Counted from the first letter of the stretch, positions 26,389 through 35,220 are shown. The stretch: 64,000 bases of DNA from Lysobacter enzymogenes (GCF_023617245.1 NZ_CP067396.1:5800001-5864000); one strand, 5' to 3'. The notes: generated from the sequence alone by a model not told the origin. Translations and numbers: made by a program.

Positions 26389-26720
26389 ACGCTTGTCTCC
26401 TGCCGATCCGCGCCGCGCCGGCGTTGCGATTGCCGCGCAGGATAGCGCGCCGGCGCGCCGCGACCTAGCGCGGCCGGGCGCCGCACCGCCGGTCGGGCGG
26501 CGTTCACATCGCCTGCGCGGCGTGCGTCGGAGGATGGCAACGGCACATGAAAGCTGCGGCGAACGGCCTCTGGGGAGGCTTGCCGCGCGCGCCAGCGCCG
26601 TGATGTAGTGACCGCGTCATCCACTTCGGACTTTTCCGACAGCCCGCCCCGGCCCCGGCCGACGGCGTCGCCCCGGTCCGGCGGTCAAGCTGACCCCAAT
26701 ACCGGAGGAGTTGCATCTAC
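26389..26720. other. Divergent region between glnB and ubiK
   Basis: 332 bp without a credible gene. GGAGGAG just before the ubiK ATG (26704-26710) is a strong ribosome-binding site. No clear sigma-54 signature was found in front of glnB. Confidence 0.4.
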
Positions 26721-26999
26721 ATGATCGACCTGAACTACATCGACGACCTCGCCCGCCGCCTCAGCACCCTGGTCCCGCCGGGCGTGCGCGAAGGCCGCGA
26801 GGAAATGCAGCAGAACTTCAAGTCCGTGCTGCAGACCGGGCTGTCCAAGCTCGACCTGGTCACCCGCGAGGAATTCGAAGTGCAGCGCGCGGTGCTGCTG
26901 CGCACCCGCGAGAAGCTCGAAGAACTGCAGCGCACCGTGGCCGAGCTCGAATCCCGGCTCGACGACGCTTCCGAACCACAGCACGCCCCCCAGCACTGA
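26721..26999 (+). CDS. ubiK: Ubiquinone biosynthesis accessory factor UbiK (BMFP/YqiC)
   Basis: 92 residues: MIDLNYIDDLARRLSTLVPPG, an amphipathic helix, then a C-terminal trimeric coiled coil (VTREEFEVQRAVLLRTREKLEELQRTV). It assists the UbiJ-containing aerobic ubiquinone complex by binding lipid. Preceded by a strong ribosome-binding site and followed after 10 bases by comM, as in pseudomonads. Confidence 0.93.
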   Translation: MIDLNYIDDLARRLSTLVPPGVREGREEMQQNFKSVLQTGLSKLDLVTREEFEVQRAVLLRTREKLEELQRTVAELESRLDDASEPQHAPQH

Positions 27000-27009
27000 G
27001 CCGTCCGCC

Positions 27010-28536
27010 ATGAACCTGGCGCTCGTGCACAGCCGTGCGCGAACGGGGGTGCGTGCGCCGGCGGTACGCGTCGAAGTGCATCTGGGCGGCGGCCTGCCGT
27101 GCATGAACATCGTCGGCCTGCCCGAGGCCGCGGTGCGCGAGGCCAAGGACCGGGTGCGCGCCGCGATCGCCTCGGCGCAGTACGAATTCCCGCAACGACG
27201 CATCACCGTCAACCTCGCGCCGGCCGACCTGCCCAAGGACGGCGGCCGCTACGACCTCGCCATCGCGCTCGGCATCCTCGCCGCGAGCGGACAGCTGCCG
27301 CTGCCGGCGCTCGCCGATTGCGAGTTCCTCGGCGAGCTCGGCCTCACCGGCGAGCTGCGCGCGATCGACGGCGTGCTGCCGGCGGCGCTGGCCGCGGCCG
27401 AGGCCGGCCGCCGGCTGGTGGTGCCGGCCGGCAACGGCGCCGAAGCGGCGCTGGCCAGCCGGGTCGAGGCGCGCACCGCGCGCACGCTGTCGGAGGTCTG
27501 CGCGATGCTGTGCGAACGCGCGTCGCTGCCGCGCGCCGTGGCCCCGCCGCTGGCGCGCTCGCCGGAACTGGACATGCGCGACGTGCGCGGCCAGGCCCAG
27601 GCGCGACGCGCGCTGGAGATCGCCGCGGCCGGCGGCCACCATTTGTTGCTGATCGGCCCGCCCGGCTGCGGCAAGACCCTGCTCGCCTCGCGCCTGCCCG
27701 GCCTGCTGCCCGAGGCCAGCGAAGACGAAGCGCTGGAAACCGCGGCGATCGCCTCGGTCGGCGGCGGCGGCCACGGCCGCGCGCTGGACCCGTCGCGCTG
27801 GCGCCAGCGCCCGTTCCGCGCCCCGCACCACACCGCCAGCGCGGTCGCGCTGGTCGGCGGCGGCGCCGATCCGCGGCCCGGCGAGATATCGCTGGCGCAC
27901 CAGGGCGTGCTGTTCCTCGATGAACTGCCCGAATGGGAGCGGCGCGCGCTGGAAGTGCTGCGCGAGCCGCTGGAGTCGGGCGCGGTCACGGTGTCGCGCG
28001 CGGCGCGCAGCGCCGAGTTTCCGGCGCGCTTCCAGTTGGTCGCGGCGATGAATCCCTGCCCCTGCGGCTGGGCCGGCGACAGCAGCGCGCGCTGCCGCTG
28101 CACCGAGGACCTCATCCGCCGCTACCGCGCGCGCATCTCCGGCCCGCTGCTGGACCGCATCGACCTGCACATCGAAGTGCCGCGGCTGCCGCCGGCGGCG
28201 CTGCGCCCCGACCAGCCCGAGGGCGAATGCAGCGCCGCGATCCGCGAACGCGTGACCGCCGCGCGGCAGCGCCAGGCCGAACGCAGCGGCCGGACCAATT
28301 CGCGCCTCGATCAGGCCCAGACCAACCAGCATTGCCGCCTGGGCGAACGCGACCAGGCGCTGCTGGAACGCGCGGTCGACGGACTGCAGCTGTCGGCGCG
28401 CTCGATGCACCGGATCTTGCGGGTCGCGCGCACCATCGCCGATCTGGCCGACAGCGCCAACATCGGCACCGCGCATTTGACCGAAGCCATCGGTTATCGG
28501 CGCGCGGATCGCGACAGCGCCGCGCGCGCGTCCTAG
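27010..28536 (+). CDS. comM: ComM/YifB-family AAA+ helicase (Mg-chelatase-like)
   Basis: 508 residues. The N-terminal Lon-like fold (VEVHLGGGLPCMNIVGLPEA) precedes an AAA+ core with Walker A GPPGCGKTLLAS, Walker B VLFLDELPEWE and a C-terminal zinc-like cluster MNPCPCGWAGDSSARCRC. ComM is a branch-migrating helicase that promotes integration of donor DNA during natural transformation. It is linked to ubiK by position only. Confidence 0.95.
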   Translation: MNLALVHSRARTGVRAPAVRVEVHLGGGLPCMNIVGLPEAAVREAKDRVRAAIASAQYEFPQRRITVNLAPADLPKDGGRYDLAIALGILAASGQLPLPALADCEFLGELGLTGELRAIDGVLPAALAAAEAGRRLVVPAGNGAEAALASRVEARTARTLSEVCAMLCERASLPRAVAPPLARSPELDMRDVRGQAQARRALEIAAAGGHHLLLIGPPGCGKTLLASRLPGLLPEASEDEALETAAIASVGGGGHGRALDPSRWRQRPFRAPHHTASAVALVGGGADPRPGEISLAHQGVLFLDELPEWERRALEVLREPLESGAVTVSRAARSAEFPARFQLVAAMNPCPCGWAGDSSARCRCTEDLIRRYRARISGPLLDRIDLHIEVPRLPPAALRPDQPEGECSAAIRERVTAARQRQAERSGRTNSRLDQAQTNQHCRLGERDQALLERAVDGLQLSARSMHRILRVARTIADLADSANIGTAHLTEAIGYRRADRDSAARAS

Positions 28537-28613
28537 CCGCCGCCCATCGCGCGGCATGCGTCGCCGAGCGCGGCGCCGCGCTCGCGTCCCGCGGCGATGA
28601 CGGGTACGCGATG

Positions 28614-28669
28614 GCGCCAATGCGACCGCGCCGATGCGACCGCGCCGATCCGATAGCGCCGATACGATG
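28614..28669. repeat. Four tandem 14-bp repeats upstream of the AraC gene
   Basis: Units starting at 28614, 28628, 28642 and 28656 follow the consensus GCGCCGATGCGACC with 1-3 mismatches each. They lie in the 352 bp gap between comM and the AraC gene; no other feature was found there. Confidence 0.8.
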
Positions 28670-28888
28670 CTGCGTTCCGCGTGCGCCCACGGGCCCATAG
28701 CCGCCGGTCGGCTTCCACCGGAAAAACAGCCTCCGCCACCAACTCGGAGGCGTCCGGCGACGGCCCGCCCGGCGCGCGACCGGGCCGCGTCGGCGCCGGC
28801 GCGCTGGGCTATAGTCGCCGCGCGGACCCGGCCAGCGCAGGCGACGGCCCGCCGGCCGCGAACGCGCGGCGCCATCGAGGCCTTCGGC

Positions 28889-29719
28889 ATGTCCGGGTTC
28901 ACCGTCCACACCCTGCTCAAGACGCCGACCGTGACGGTCCGCGACGTCTATTGCCCGGGCGGGTGCAAGCACCGCGGGCCGGAGGAATGCGCGGCCGCGA
29001 CCCATCTGGTGTTCCCCTATCGCGGCGTCTACGTGCGTCATCTCGGCGAGCAGGCGAGCGTGGCCGAAGCCAGCCAGGTGCTGTTCTTCAACGCCGGCGA
29101 GGGCTACCGGGTCAGCCACCCGATCGACGGCGGCGACGCCAGCCTGTCGCTGTCGATCGCCGAACCGATGCTGCGCGAGATGGCGCCCAAGGCGCTGTTG
29201 CGCGACGGCGAGGCGCTGGCCTTCCGCCAGCCGCGCCTGCGCATCGATCCGCGCGCGCAGTCGCTGGCGATGCTGCTGCGCCACAGCCTGCGCCAGGGCA
29301 TCGCCGAGCCGCTGGAGGCCGAGAGCCTGGCGCTGACCCTGGCGCAGCGCGCGCTGGGGCCGCGCACCGCCCACGCCGCCGGCGCCAGCGCCGGCCAGCA
29401 GCGGCTGGTCGAACGGACCAAGCTGGTGCTGGTCAGCGACCTGTCGCGGCGCTGGACCCTGGCCGAGATCGCCGCCGAAGTCGGCGTCTCGCCGGTGTAC
29501 CTGACCCAGGTGTTCCAGCGCGTGGAAGGGCTGCCGCTGTATCGCTACCAGTTGCGCCTGCGGCTGGCGCGCGCGCTGGACCTGCTCGGCGAGTACGAGG
29601 ACCTGAGCGCGCTGGGCCAGGACCTCGGCTTTTCCAGCCACAGCCACTTCAGCGCGGCGTTCCAGCAGACCTACGGACGCTCGCCGTCGGAATTCCGGCA
29701 GTCGGCGCTGTATCGCTGA
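28889..29719 (+). CDS. AraC-family transcriptional regulator
   Basis: 276 residues. The C-terminal domain holds two helix-turn-helices: RRWTLAEIAAEVGVSPVYLTQVFQRVEGLPLYRY and LSALGQDLGFSSHSHFSAAF. The N-terminal half (VTVRDVYCPGGCKHRGPEEC ... YRGVYVRHLGEQ) is a cupin-like effector region with a Cys cluster. ATG 28889 (MSGFTVHTL) is taken as the start; upstream extension is low complexity. It probably regulates the downstream small Cys-rich protein and hydrolase genes on the same strand (context inference), though 395 bp of repeats lie between. Confidence 0.88.
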   Translation: MSGFTVHTLLKTPTVTVRDVYCPGGCKHRGPEECAAATHLVFPYRGVYVRHLGEQASVAEASQVLFFNAGEGYRVSHPIDGGDASLSLSIAEPMLREMAPKALLRDGEALAFRQPRLRIDPRAQSLAMLLRHSLRQGIAEPLEAESLALTLAQRALGPRTAHAAGASAGQQRLVERTKLVLVSDLSRRWTLAEIAAEVGVSPVYLTQVFQRVEGLPLYRYQLRLRLARALDLLGEYEDLSALGQDLGFSSHSHFSAAFQQTYGRSPSEFRQSALYR

Positions 29720-29759
29720 AACCCGAGGCCGCCGCCTCCCCGCGGCCGCAGGCCGCCCA

Positions 29760-29788
29760 CTGTAGAAGCGGCGCAAGCCGCGACCGCG
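29760..29788 (+). repeat. Solitary REP half-unit
   Basis: CTGTAGAAGCGGCGCAAGCC and trailing CGCGACCGCGCC, 40 bp after the AraC gene, without a nearby inverted partner. Confidence 0.75.
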
Positions 29789-29846
29789 CCGACCGAACCA
29801 CGACGCCACCTTCCACACCCGGACTCGGCCAGCCAAGCGCCACGCC

Positions 29847-29998
29847 GTCACCGTTGCCCCGACACCGACCGGCACCCCACGTCGCCGTTGCCCCGACACC
29901 GACCGGCGCCCCACGTCGCCATTGCCCCGCCACCGACCGACGCCCCCGCGTCGCCGTTGCCCTGTCCTCGACCGGCACCCCGCATCGCCGCTCGCGCC
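29847..29998. repeat. 34-bp tandem repeat, about 4.4 copies
   Basis: Units at 29847, 29881, 29915 (35 bp) and 29950 begin GTCGCCGTTGCCCCGACACC and continue GACCGGCACCCCAC; a fifth partial unit follows at 29984. Copies 1 and 2 differ at only two positions, while later copies are more diverged. The array lies between the AraC gene and the Cys-rich mini-protein gene. Confidence 0.85.
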
Positions 29999-30114
29999 AA
30001 CCCCGCAAGGCTCCCGTCGCCCCCCGCCGGCGATCGCTAAATTTTCTGACAGCGGCCGGCCGGCCGCGCTGGCCTACTGAGCGCGCCCAATCCCGGGCGC
30101 CCCGGAGAATCCCC

Positions 30115-30270
30115 ATGAGCGACAAGACCTGCGCGGCCTGCGACTGCCCGCTCGACGAGACCGCGTTCCAAGTGACCATCGGCGGCAAGACCGTCGAGGT
30201 GTGTTGCGACGACTGCGCGCGCAAGCTCGATGCGGCGTATGCGTCGGCGCAGTCGCCGGACCGGGGCTGA
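30115..30270 (+). CDS. 51-residue Cys-rich (TRASH-like) metal-binding protein
   Basis: The short protein reads KTCAACDCPLDETAFQV, then GGKTVEVCCDDCARKLDAAY. Five to six Cys residues in CxxCxC and CCxxC spacing around a beta hairpin resemble the TRASH/YHS fold of metal sensors and chaperones. The ATG has a purine-rich CCCGGAGAA site upstream. The next hydrolase gene starts five bases after the stop, so they are probably one operon. Metal binding is inferred. Confidence 0.75.
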   Translation: MSDKTCAACDCPLDETAFQVTIGGKTVEVCCDDCARKLDAAYASAQSPDRG

Positions 30271-30275
30271 GCGCC

Positions 30276-31157
30276 ATGGACGGTTCTTCGCGCGACCCCG
30301 CGCCGTTCGCGCGCGGCCACGTCGATACGCCGTCGGGACGCATCGCCTATCGCGAGCGCGGCGACGGACCGGTCGCCCTGTTCGTGCACGGCGTGCTGCT
30401 CAACGGCCATCTGTGGCGGCACCAGTTGCGGCACTTGTCGGACCTGCGCCGCTGCATCGCCGTCGACCTGCTCGCCCACGGCGACACCGACAGCGGCGCC
30501 GACCAGGACGTGTCGGTCACCGCCAACGCGCACATGCTGGCGCAGTTCCTCGACGCGCTGGATATCGAACGCGTCGATCTGGTCGGCAACGACAGCGGCG
30601 GCGGCATCGCCCAGATCTTCGCCGCGCTGTATCCGCAACGCGTGCGCAGCCTGACCCTGACCGACTGCGACGCCCACGACAACTGGCCGCCGCAAGCGTT
30701 CGAGCCGTTCCTGGCGATGGCCGCCGGCGGCGGGCTGGGCGCCACCTTGCAGGCGATGGTCGACGACAAGGCGGTCTATCGTTCGGCCCAGGCGCTGGGC
30801 CCCGCCTATCAACAGCCGCAGGCGCTCGGCGACGAGGACATCGACGCCTACCTGCGGCCGTTGCTGCGCAGCCCGCAGCGGCTGGCCGACCTGCAGCGCT
30901 TCCTCGCCGGTTTCGACCCGGTCCACACCGTGCGCATCGAAGCGCAGTTGCGGCAGCTGCGCGCGCCGACCCTGATCGCCTGGGGCGACGACGACGTCTA
31001 CTTCGACGCGCGCTGGTCGCAGTGGCTGGCCGAGGCCATTCCCGGCACCCGCCGGCGCGTGGTGCTGGAAGGCGCGCGCCTCTTCTTCCCGGAAGAGCGC
31101 TGGGCCGAGTTCAACCTGCTGTTGCGCGAACACTGGCTGGCCGCCTCCGACGCCTGA
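30276..31157 (+). CDS. Alpha/beta hydrolase with Asp nucleophile and no catalytic His
   Basis: 293 residues, cytoplasmic (no signal). The oxyanion-hole region is LFVHGVLLNGHLW, and the nucleophile elbow is VGNDSGGG with Asp106, as in haloalkane dehalogenases and epoxide hydrolases. Near the C-terminus, where the catalytic His normally sits in a GHFxxEE motif, the protein reads ARLFFPEERW, with Leu at the His position. A cap domain lies between. It may be a hydrolase using an altered mechanism or a binding protein. It lies five bases after the Cys-rich mini-protein and before a Tat-exported paralogue. Confidence 0.85.
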   Translation: MDGSSRDPAPFARGHVDTPSGRIAYRERGDGPVALFVHGVLLNGHLWRHQLRHLSDLRRCIAVDLLAHGDTDSGADQDVSVTANAHMLAQFLDALDIERVDLVGNDSGGGIAQIFAALYPQRVRSLTLTDCDAHDNWPPQAFEPFLAMAAGGGLGATLQAMVDDKAVYRSAQALGPAYQQPQALGDEDIDAYLRPLLRSPQRLADLQRFLAGFDPVHTVRIEAQLRQLRAPTLIAWGDDDVYFDARWSQWLAEAIPGTRRRVVLEGARLFFPEERWAEFNLLLREHWLAASDA

Positions 31158-31289
31158 GCCGGCGCGGCGACGCCCGTCGCCGCATCCCCACACCGACATT
31201 CCGAAGCGGCGCGCCGGCGCCGCAACGGACCCGTGCACGCGCGCATCCGACCGCCTGTGCGCGCCATCGCAAGAAACGAGGACTTCCCC

Positions 31290-32300
31290 ATGAACCGCAG
31301 AACCTTCCTGTTGGGCGGCAGCGGCCTGCTCGCCGCCGGCAGCCTCGGCGCGATCGCCCGCGTGCCCGGACTGGCCGTCGCCGCGGCCGACGGCGCGGAC
31401 ACGCGCCCGGACCTCGACGCCGCCGAATTCCACGCCAGCCGCAAGTTCGCCCGCACGGCTTTCGGCGACATCGCCTACGTCGAACGCGGCGAGGGGCCGG
31501 CGGCGCTGTTCCTGCACGGCTTCCCGCTCAACGGCTTCCAGTGGCGCGGCGCGCTGCCGCGGCTGGCGCCGTACCGGCGCTGCATCGCGCCGGATTGGCT
31601 CGGCCTGGGCTACACCCGGGTCGCGCCGGACCAACCGGTGGACCCGCATGCGCAGGCGGCGATGATCCTCGCGCTGATGGACGCGCTGGGCATCGACAGC
31701 GCCGACCTGGTCGCCAACGACAGCGGCGGCGCGATCGCGCAGTTGCTGCTGACCGCGCATCCGCAGCGCGTGCGCACCGTGCTGTTGACCAATTGCGACA
31801 CCGAATTCGACAACCCGCCGCCGAAACTGCTGCCGGTGATCGAGCTGTCCAGGCAAGGCCGCTTCGTCGACGAATGGCTGGCGCCGTGGTGGCAGGACAA
31901 GGCGCTGGCGCGCTCGCCGCAGGGTTTCGGCGGCATGTGCTACGCCGATCCCGCGCATCCGGACGACGACGCCATCGACATGTACTTCGGCCCGCTGCTG
32001 TCGACCCAGCGGCGCAAGGCGCTGACCCATGCCTATGCGCTGGGCCTGGAGCGCAACGTGCTCGAAGGCATCGGCGCGCGTCTGGGCCGCAGCCGCGCGC
32101 CGGCGCGAGTGCTGTGGGGCATGGCCGACGACATCTTCGATCCCGCCCAGGCGCAGCCGCTGGCCGATGCCTTCGGCCGGTCGCGCGGCTTGCGCAAGCT
32201 CGAGGGCTACAAGCTGTTCTGGCCGGAAGAACGCCCCGATGTGATCGCCGAGGAAGCGCAGCGGCTGTGGGCGGCGTGGGCGCCGCAGCGGGTGCGCTGA
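31290..32300 (+). CDS. Tat-exported alpha/beta hydrolase paralogue, no catalytic His
   Basis: 336 residues. The N-terminus has a twin-arginine signal (MNRRTFLLGGSGLLAAGSLG) with probable cleavage near AVAAADG. The fold repeats that of the preceding gene: LFLHGFPLNGFQW, nucleophile elbow VANDSGGA with Asp144, and a C-terminal GYKLFWPEERPD in which Leu replaces the catalytic His. Export in folded form suggests a periplasmic substrate or cofactor. AACGAGGAC upstream of ATG 31290 is a reasonable ribosome-binding site. It is probably in the same transcription unit as the previous gene, 132 bp away. Confidence 0.86.
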   Translation: MNRRTFLLGGSGLLAAGSLGAIARVPGLAVAAADGADTRPDLDAAEFHASRKFARTAFGDIAYVERGEGPAALFLHGFPLNGFQWRGALPRLAPYRRCIAPDWLGLGYTRVAPDQPVDPHAQAAMILALMDALGIDSADLVANDSGGAIAQLLLTAHPQRVRTVLLTNCDTEFDNPPPKLLPVIELSRQGRFVDEWLAPWWQDKALARSPQGFGGMCYADPAHPDDDAIDMYFGPLLSTQRRKALTHAYALGLERNVLEGIGARLGRSRAPARVLWGMADDIFDPAQAQPLADAFGRSRGLRKLEGYKLFWPEERPDVIAEEAQRLWAAWAPQRVR

Positions 32301-32345
32301 GGCGCGGCGGCGGCGTTCGCGCCGCGCGCAGCCGCGGCGACCGGC

Positions 32346-33416
32346 TCAGCCGCGGTCTAGCAGGTCCTGCGCCTGCCGCGCCAATTCGCGGGTCAGTTCG
32401 AACGCGCCCAACGCATGCGCGCGCCGCGCCTGGCCCGACCACAACGACATGAAGCCGTCGTCGCCGGCGGGTTCGGCGCGCGCGCGCAGCGGCGCCAACG
32501 CCGCGCCGGCGCCCGGGAACGCCGGCGCCAGCGGCGACAACGGCCCCAGCTCGCGCATCGCCCGGTTGACGATGCCGCGCGCGGGCCGGCCGCTGAACAC
32601 ATTGGTCAGCGCGGTGTCGTCGCCCTCGCCCGCGCTCAGCGCGCGCCGATGCAGCGGCGCGATCGTGGCTTCCGGGCAGAACAGATACGCCGTGCCGACC
32701 TGCACCGCCGCCGCGCCGAGCGCGAACGCGGCGGCGATGCCGCGGCCGTCGAAGACGCCGCCGGCGGCGATCACCGGCACCGTCACCGCGTCGGCGATTC
32801 GCGGTAACAACGCGAACAGGCCGGCCTGCGTCGATACGTCCTCGCCTTCGAGGAACACGCCGCGATGGCCGCCGGCCTCGTTGCCCTGGGCGACGATCGC
32901 GTCGCAGCCGCGTTGTTCCAGCCACACCGCTTCGGCCACGGTGGTGGCCGAGGCGATCGCGCGCGCGCCGCTGGCGCGCACCCGCGCCAGCAGCTCCGGC
33001 GCGGGCAGGCCGAAGTGGAAGCTCACCACCTGCGGGCGCAGTTCTTCGACCAGCGCGCACCAAGCCTCGTCGAACGGCGCGCGCGCCGCGGCGGCGCTGG
33101 CCGCATCGGGATCCAGGCCGAATTCGAGGTAGTACGGGCGCAGACGTTCGCGCCAGGCCGCTTCGCGCGCCGGATCGGCCGCGGCCGGGCGATGGCAGAA
33201 GAAGTTGAGGTTGACCGGCGCGTCGGTCGCCGCGCGGTACTGCGCGACCTGTTCGCGCGCCTGCTGCGGCGAGAGCATCGCGCACGGCAGCGAACCCAAC
33301 GCGCCGGCGCGCGCGGCGGCGATGGCCAACGCGGTATCGTGCGCGCCGGCCATCGGCGCCTGCATGATCGGCAAGGCGATGCCGAACAGCTCCTGGATAC
33401 GGCGGTCGGGCCACAT
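32346..33416 (-). CDS. Nitronate monooxygenase / 2-nitropropane dioxygenase family flavoprotein
   Basis: 356-residue TIM-barrel FMN enzyme. Signatures are LPIMQAPMAGAHDTALAIAA, VVSFHFGLPAPE, the FMN phosphate segments AIVAQGNEAGGHRG and VIAAGGVFDGRGIAAAFALGAAAVQVGTAYL. It oxidises alkyl nitronates in class I members; other substrates are possible. The start is ATG 33416 with GGAG upstream, although the frame remains open far upstream. It lies on the same strand as, and 254 bp downstream of, the SagB-like dehydrogenase; any role in that peptide system is speculative. Confidence 0.9.
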   Translation of the reverse strand: MWPDRRIQELFGIALPIMQAPMAGAHDTALAIAAARAGALGSLPCAMLSPQQAREQVAQYRAATDAPVNLNFFCHRPAAADPAREAAWRERLRPYYLEFGLDPDAASAAAARAPFDEAWCALVEELRPQVVSFHFGLPAPELLARVRASGARAIASATTVAEAVWLEQRGCDAIVAQGNEAGGHRGVFLEGEDVSTQAGLFALLPRIADAVTVPVIAAGGVFDGRGIAAAFALGAAAVQVGTAYLFCPEATIAPLHRRALSAGEGDDTALTNVFSGRPARGIVNRAMRELGPLSPLAPAFPGAGAALAPLRARAEPAGDDGFMSLWSGQARRAHALGAFELTRELARQAQDLLDRG

Positions 33417-33670
33417 CGGTGCGCACTCCAGCGAAGACCTCGGCGCAGCATGCCACCGGCCGCGCGCGCCGTGTTGGCCGGCGCTGTCGTTATGCGATGC
33501 CGATGCGCGAACGCGAAACGCAGGGGCGCGGGGTTCGCGGCGCGGACGCCACGACGCGCGCGGAAGCGCACGATGCGCCGGGCGGACGGAATCCGGACGC
33601 GCGCCGCGCGAGGCGTTGCAGCGCACCGTCGGCCGACGCCGGCCAGCCGACCCGAACCGGACGCGCGCGC

Positions 33671-34849
33671 TCACTCCTGCCGCCACACCTCGCCGGCCGG
33701 ATCGAATTCGGAGGTCTGCATGCGGTCGCCACGCCAACCGAAGCCGCACACCGCGAGCGGCCCGTCGGCGAGCGGGTCCAGGCCGAACGCGCGCTCGATG
33801 TCGACCTCGTTGATCGCCGAGGTCACGAACGCGCCGAGCCCCAGCTCGGTCGCGCTGAGGTACAGCGTCTGCGACAGGTGGCCGACATCCAACAGCAGCG
33901 CGCGATAGGCCTTGGCGTGGCGGCGGTATTTCCAGAAGCTGCGCGCGTAACGCGGCGCCAGCACCGCCAGCGCGTGCGCGTCGGCGAACCAGTGCTGCCC
34001 GGCCACCGCCTGCGCGGCGAACTGCGCCAGCGGCTCCGGCGGCGGCGGCATCGGCTCCAGCGCGTGCTCGAGCGGGTGGTAGTGGTATAGCCCCGGCGCC
34101 ACGCCTTCGACGTTGCGCACGATCAGATACGCCTCGGTGGCGTGCAGGCCGCCGCCGGAGGGCGTGTGCTTCTTGAGGAACACGGCGTCGTCGCCGATGC
34201 GCACCTGCGCCTGCGCGGCGAACACGCGTTGCAGCATGCGCGCGAACGCGGGCAGCGGCAGCGCGCGTTCGGCGTCGAAGTTGCGGCAGGTGGTGCGGCG
34301 CGCGAGCAGGCGCTCGAATTCGCCGTCGTCCTGCCGCGGCAGCGCCTGGCGGTGCGCGGCCTCGCCGCGCTCGACCACGTGCGGCGGCGGCGCGCCGAGC
34401 TGGCGGCGCAGGTCGGCGGCGGTGTTCATCTCGGCCGCGTCCATCGCCGCGGCGCTGTCCAGGCCCTGCCAGCGGCCCAGCCGGTGGACCAACGCGGCCG
34501 GCGGCCACCAATGCGTTTCGCGCAGGGCTTCGTCGCGGCGGTGGTGCTCGCGGCGGCCGGCGTCGGCGTCGTCTTCGCACAGCAGCAGGCCGCGATCGAG
34601 CAGTTCGGCGACCAACGCGGCGTGCGTCCGCAGCCAGGGCGCGGCGTCGGCCCACGCGCCCGGGCCGATCCGGCCGAGCAGCTCGCGCGCCGCGGCGTCG
34701 ACCTCGACCTCGGCGTCCAGATGCGGCGCCAGCGCCAGCCAGCGCAGGCTGCGGCGGATGCCGGCCTCGCCGGCCAGCAACGAGGCCAGGTCGAAACCGG
34801 CGTCTTCGCGCGGCTCCAGGTACAGGATGGCGCAACGGCGGATACGCAT
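33671..34849 (-). CDS. SagB-like putative peptide maturation dehydrogenase
   Basis: 392 residues, nitroreductase superfamily. The N-terminal 190 residues (MRIRRCAILYLEPRED ... LLDRGLLLCEDDAD) resemble a peptide-engaging winged-helix region, and the C-terminal half is the FMN-binding domain (RRTTCRNFDAE, LKKHTPSGGGLHATEAYLIV, YHYHPLEHALE, LLLDVGHLSQTLYLSATELGLG). SagB-type enzymes oxidise azolines to azoles in RiPPs. It matches what I recall as the family called putative peptide maturation dehydrogenase (TIGR04511), which pairs with the precursor-like gene starting at 35249. It is divergent from that gene, with a shared 399 bp control region. The start is ATG 34849; upstream sequence is low complexity. 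Confidence 0.85.
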   Translation of the reverse strand: MRIRRCAILYLEPREDAGFDLASLLAGEAGIRRSLRWLALAPHLDAEVEVDAAARELLGRIGPGAWADAAPWLRTHAALVAELLDRGLLLCEDDADAGRREHHRRDEALRETHWWPPAALVHRLGRWQGLDSAAAMDAAEMNTAADLRRQLGAPPPHVVERGEAAHRQALPRQDDGEFERLLARRTTCRNFDAERALPLPAFARMLQRVFAAQAQVRIGDDAVFLKKHTPSGGGLHATEAYLIVRNVEGVAPGLYHYHPLEHALEPMPPPPEPLAQFAAQAVAGQHWFADAHALAVLAPRYARSFWKYRRHAKAYRALLLDVGHLSQTLYLSATELGLGAFVTSAINEVDIERAFGLDPLADGPLAVCGFGWRGDRMQTSEFDPAGEVWRQE

Positions 34850-35158
34850 CGCGGGCTCGCGGGCAGGCGCCGCCGCGGCCGGCGGCGGATCGGACGGCGT
34901 CGCGCGCGGCGCGCCGGGGCCGGCATTGTCGGCCGCGCGGGCCCGGGGCGGCAATGTCGCGACCGGCGTCCCCGGCCATCGCGCCGGGGCTGGCATGCGC
35001 ATGCCATGCGCCGCGCGGATACTGCGCCGGGCACCCATCGGCGCAGCGTCGCGCGCCGGGCGGCACGCGCCCCGACCCGTTCAGCAACTTCAGCTTGGTT
35101 TATGCCGGCCGCGCTGCGGTGCGGCGGAAAAACCCTCGAAATGCCGCATTTGTCCGGC

Positions 35159-35220
35159 GCGTTCCGGTTGTACCGTTAGAGAGGGAAGGTTAGATTTCAC
35201 GCTGTTTTCACGCCGGAACG
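35159..35220 (+). promoter_or_regulatory. Promoter with flanking inverted repeat upstream of the precursor peptide
   Basis: TTGTAC (35168-35173), a 17 bp spacer and TAGATT (35191-35196) form a sigma-70-like promoter placing transcription start near 35203. It is bracketed by an 8-bp inverted repeat, CGTTCCGG (35159-35166) and CCGGAACG (35213-35220). This is the likely binding site for a regulator. The rest of the 34850-35248 gap is GC-rich with no credible gene. Confidence 0.5.

Noticed and set aside
29847..29998. Possible CRISPR array
   Set aside because: Units are contiguous 34-bp tandem repeats without spacers, and there are no cas genes.
33671..35038. Longer N-terminus for the SagB-like protein
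   Set aside because: The 63 additional residues are Pro/Ala/Arg-rich and match no family; ATG 34849 begins at the conserved MRIRRC.
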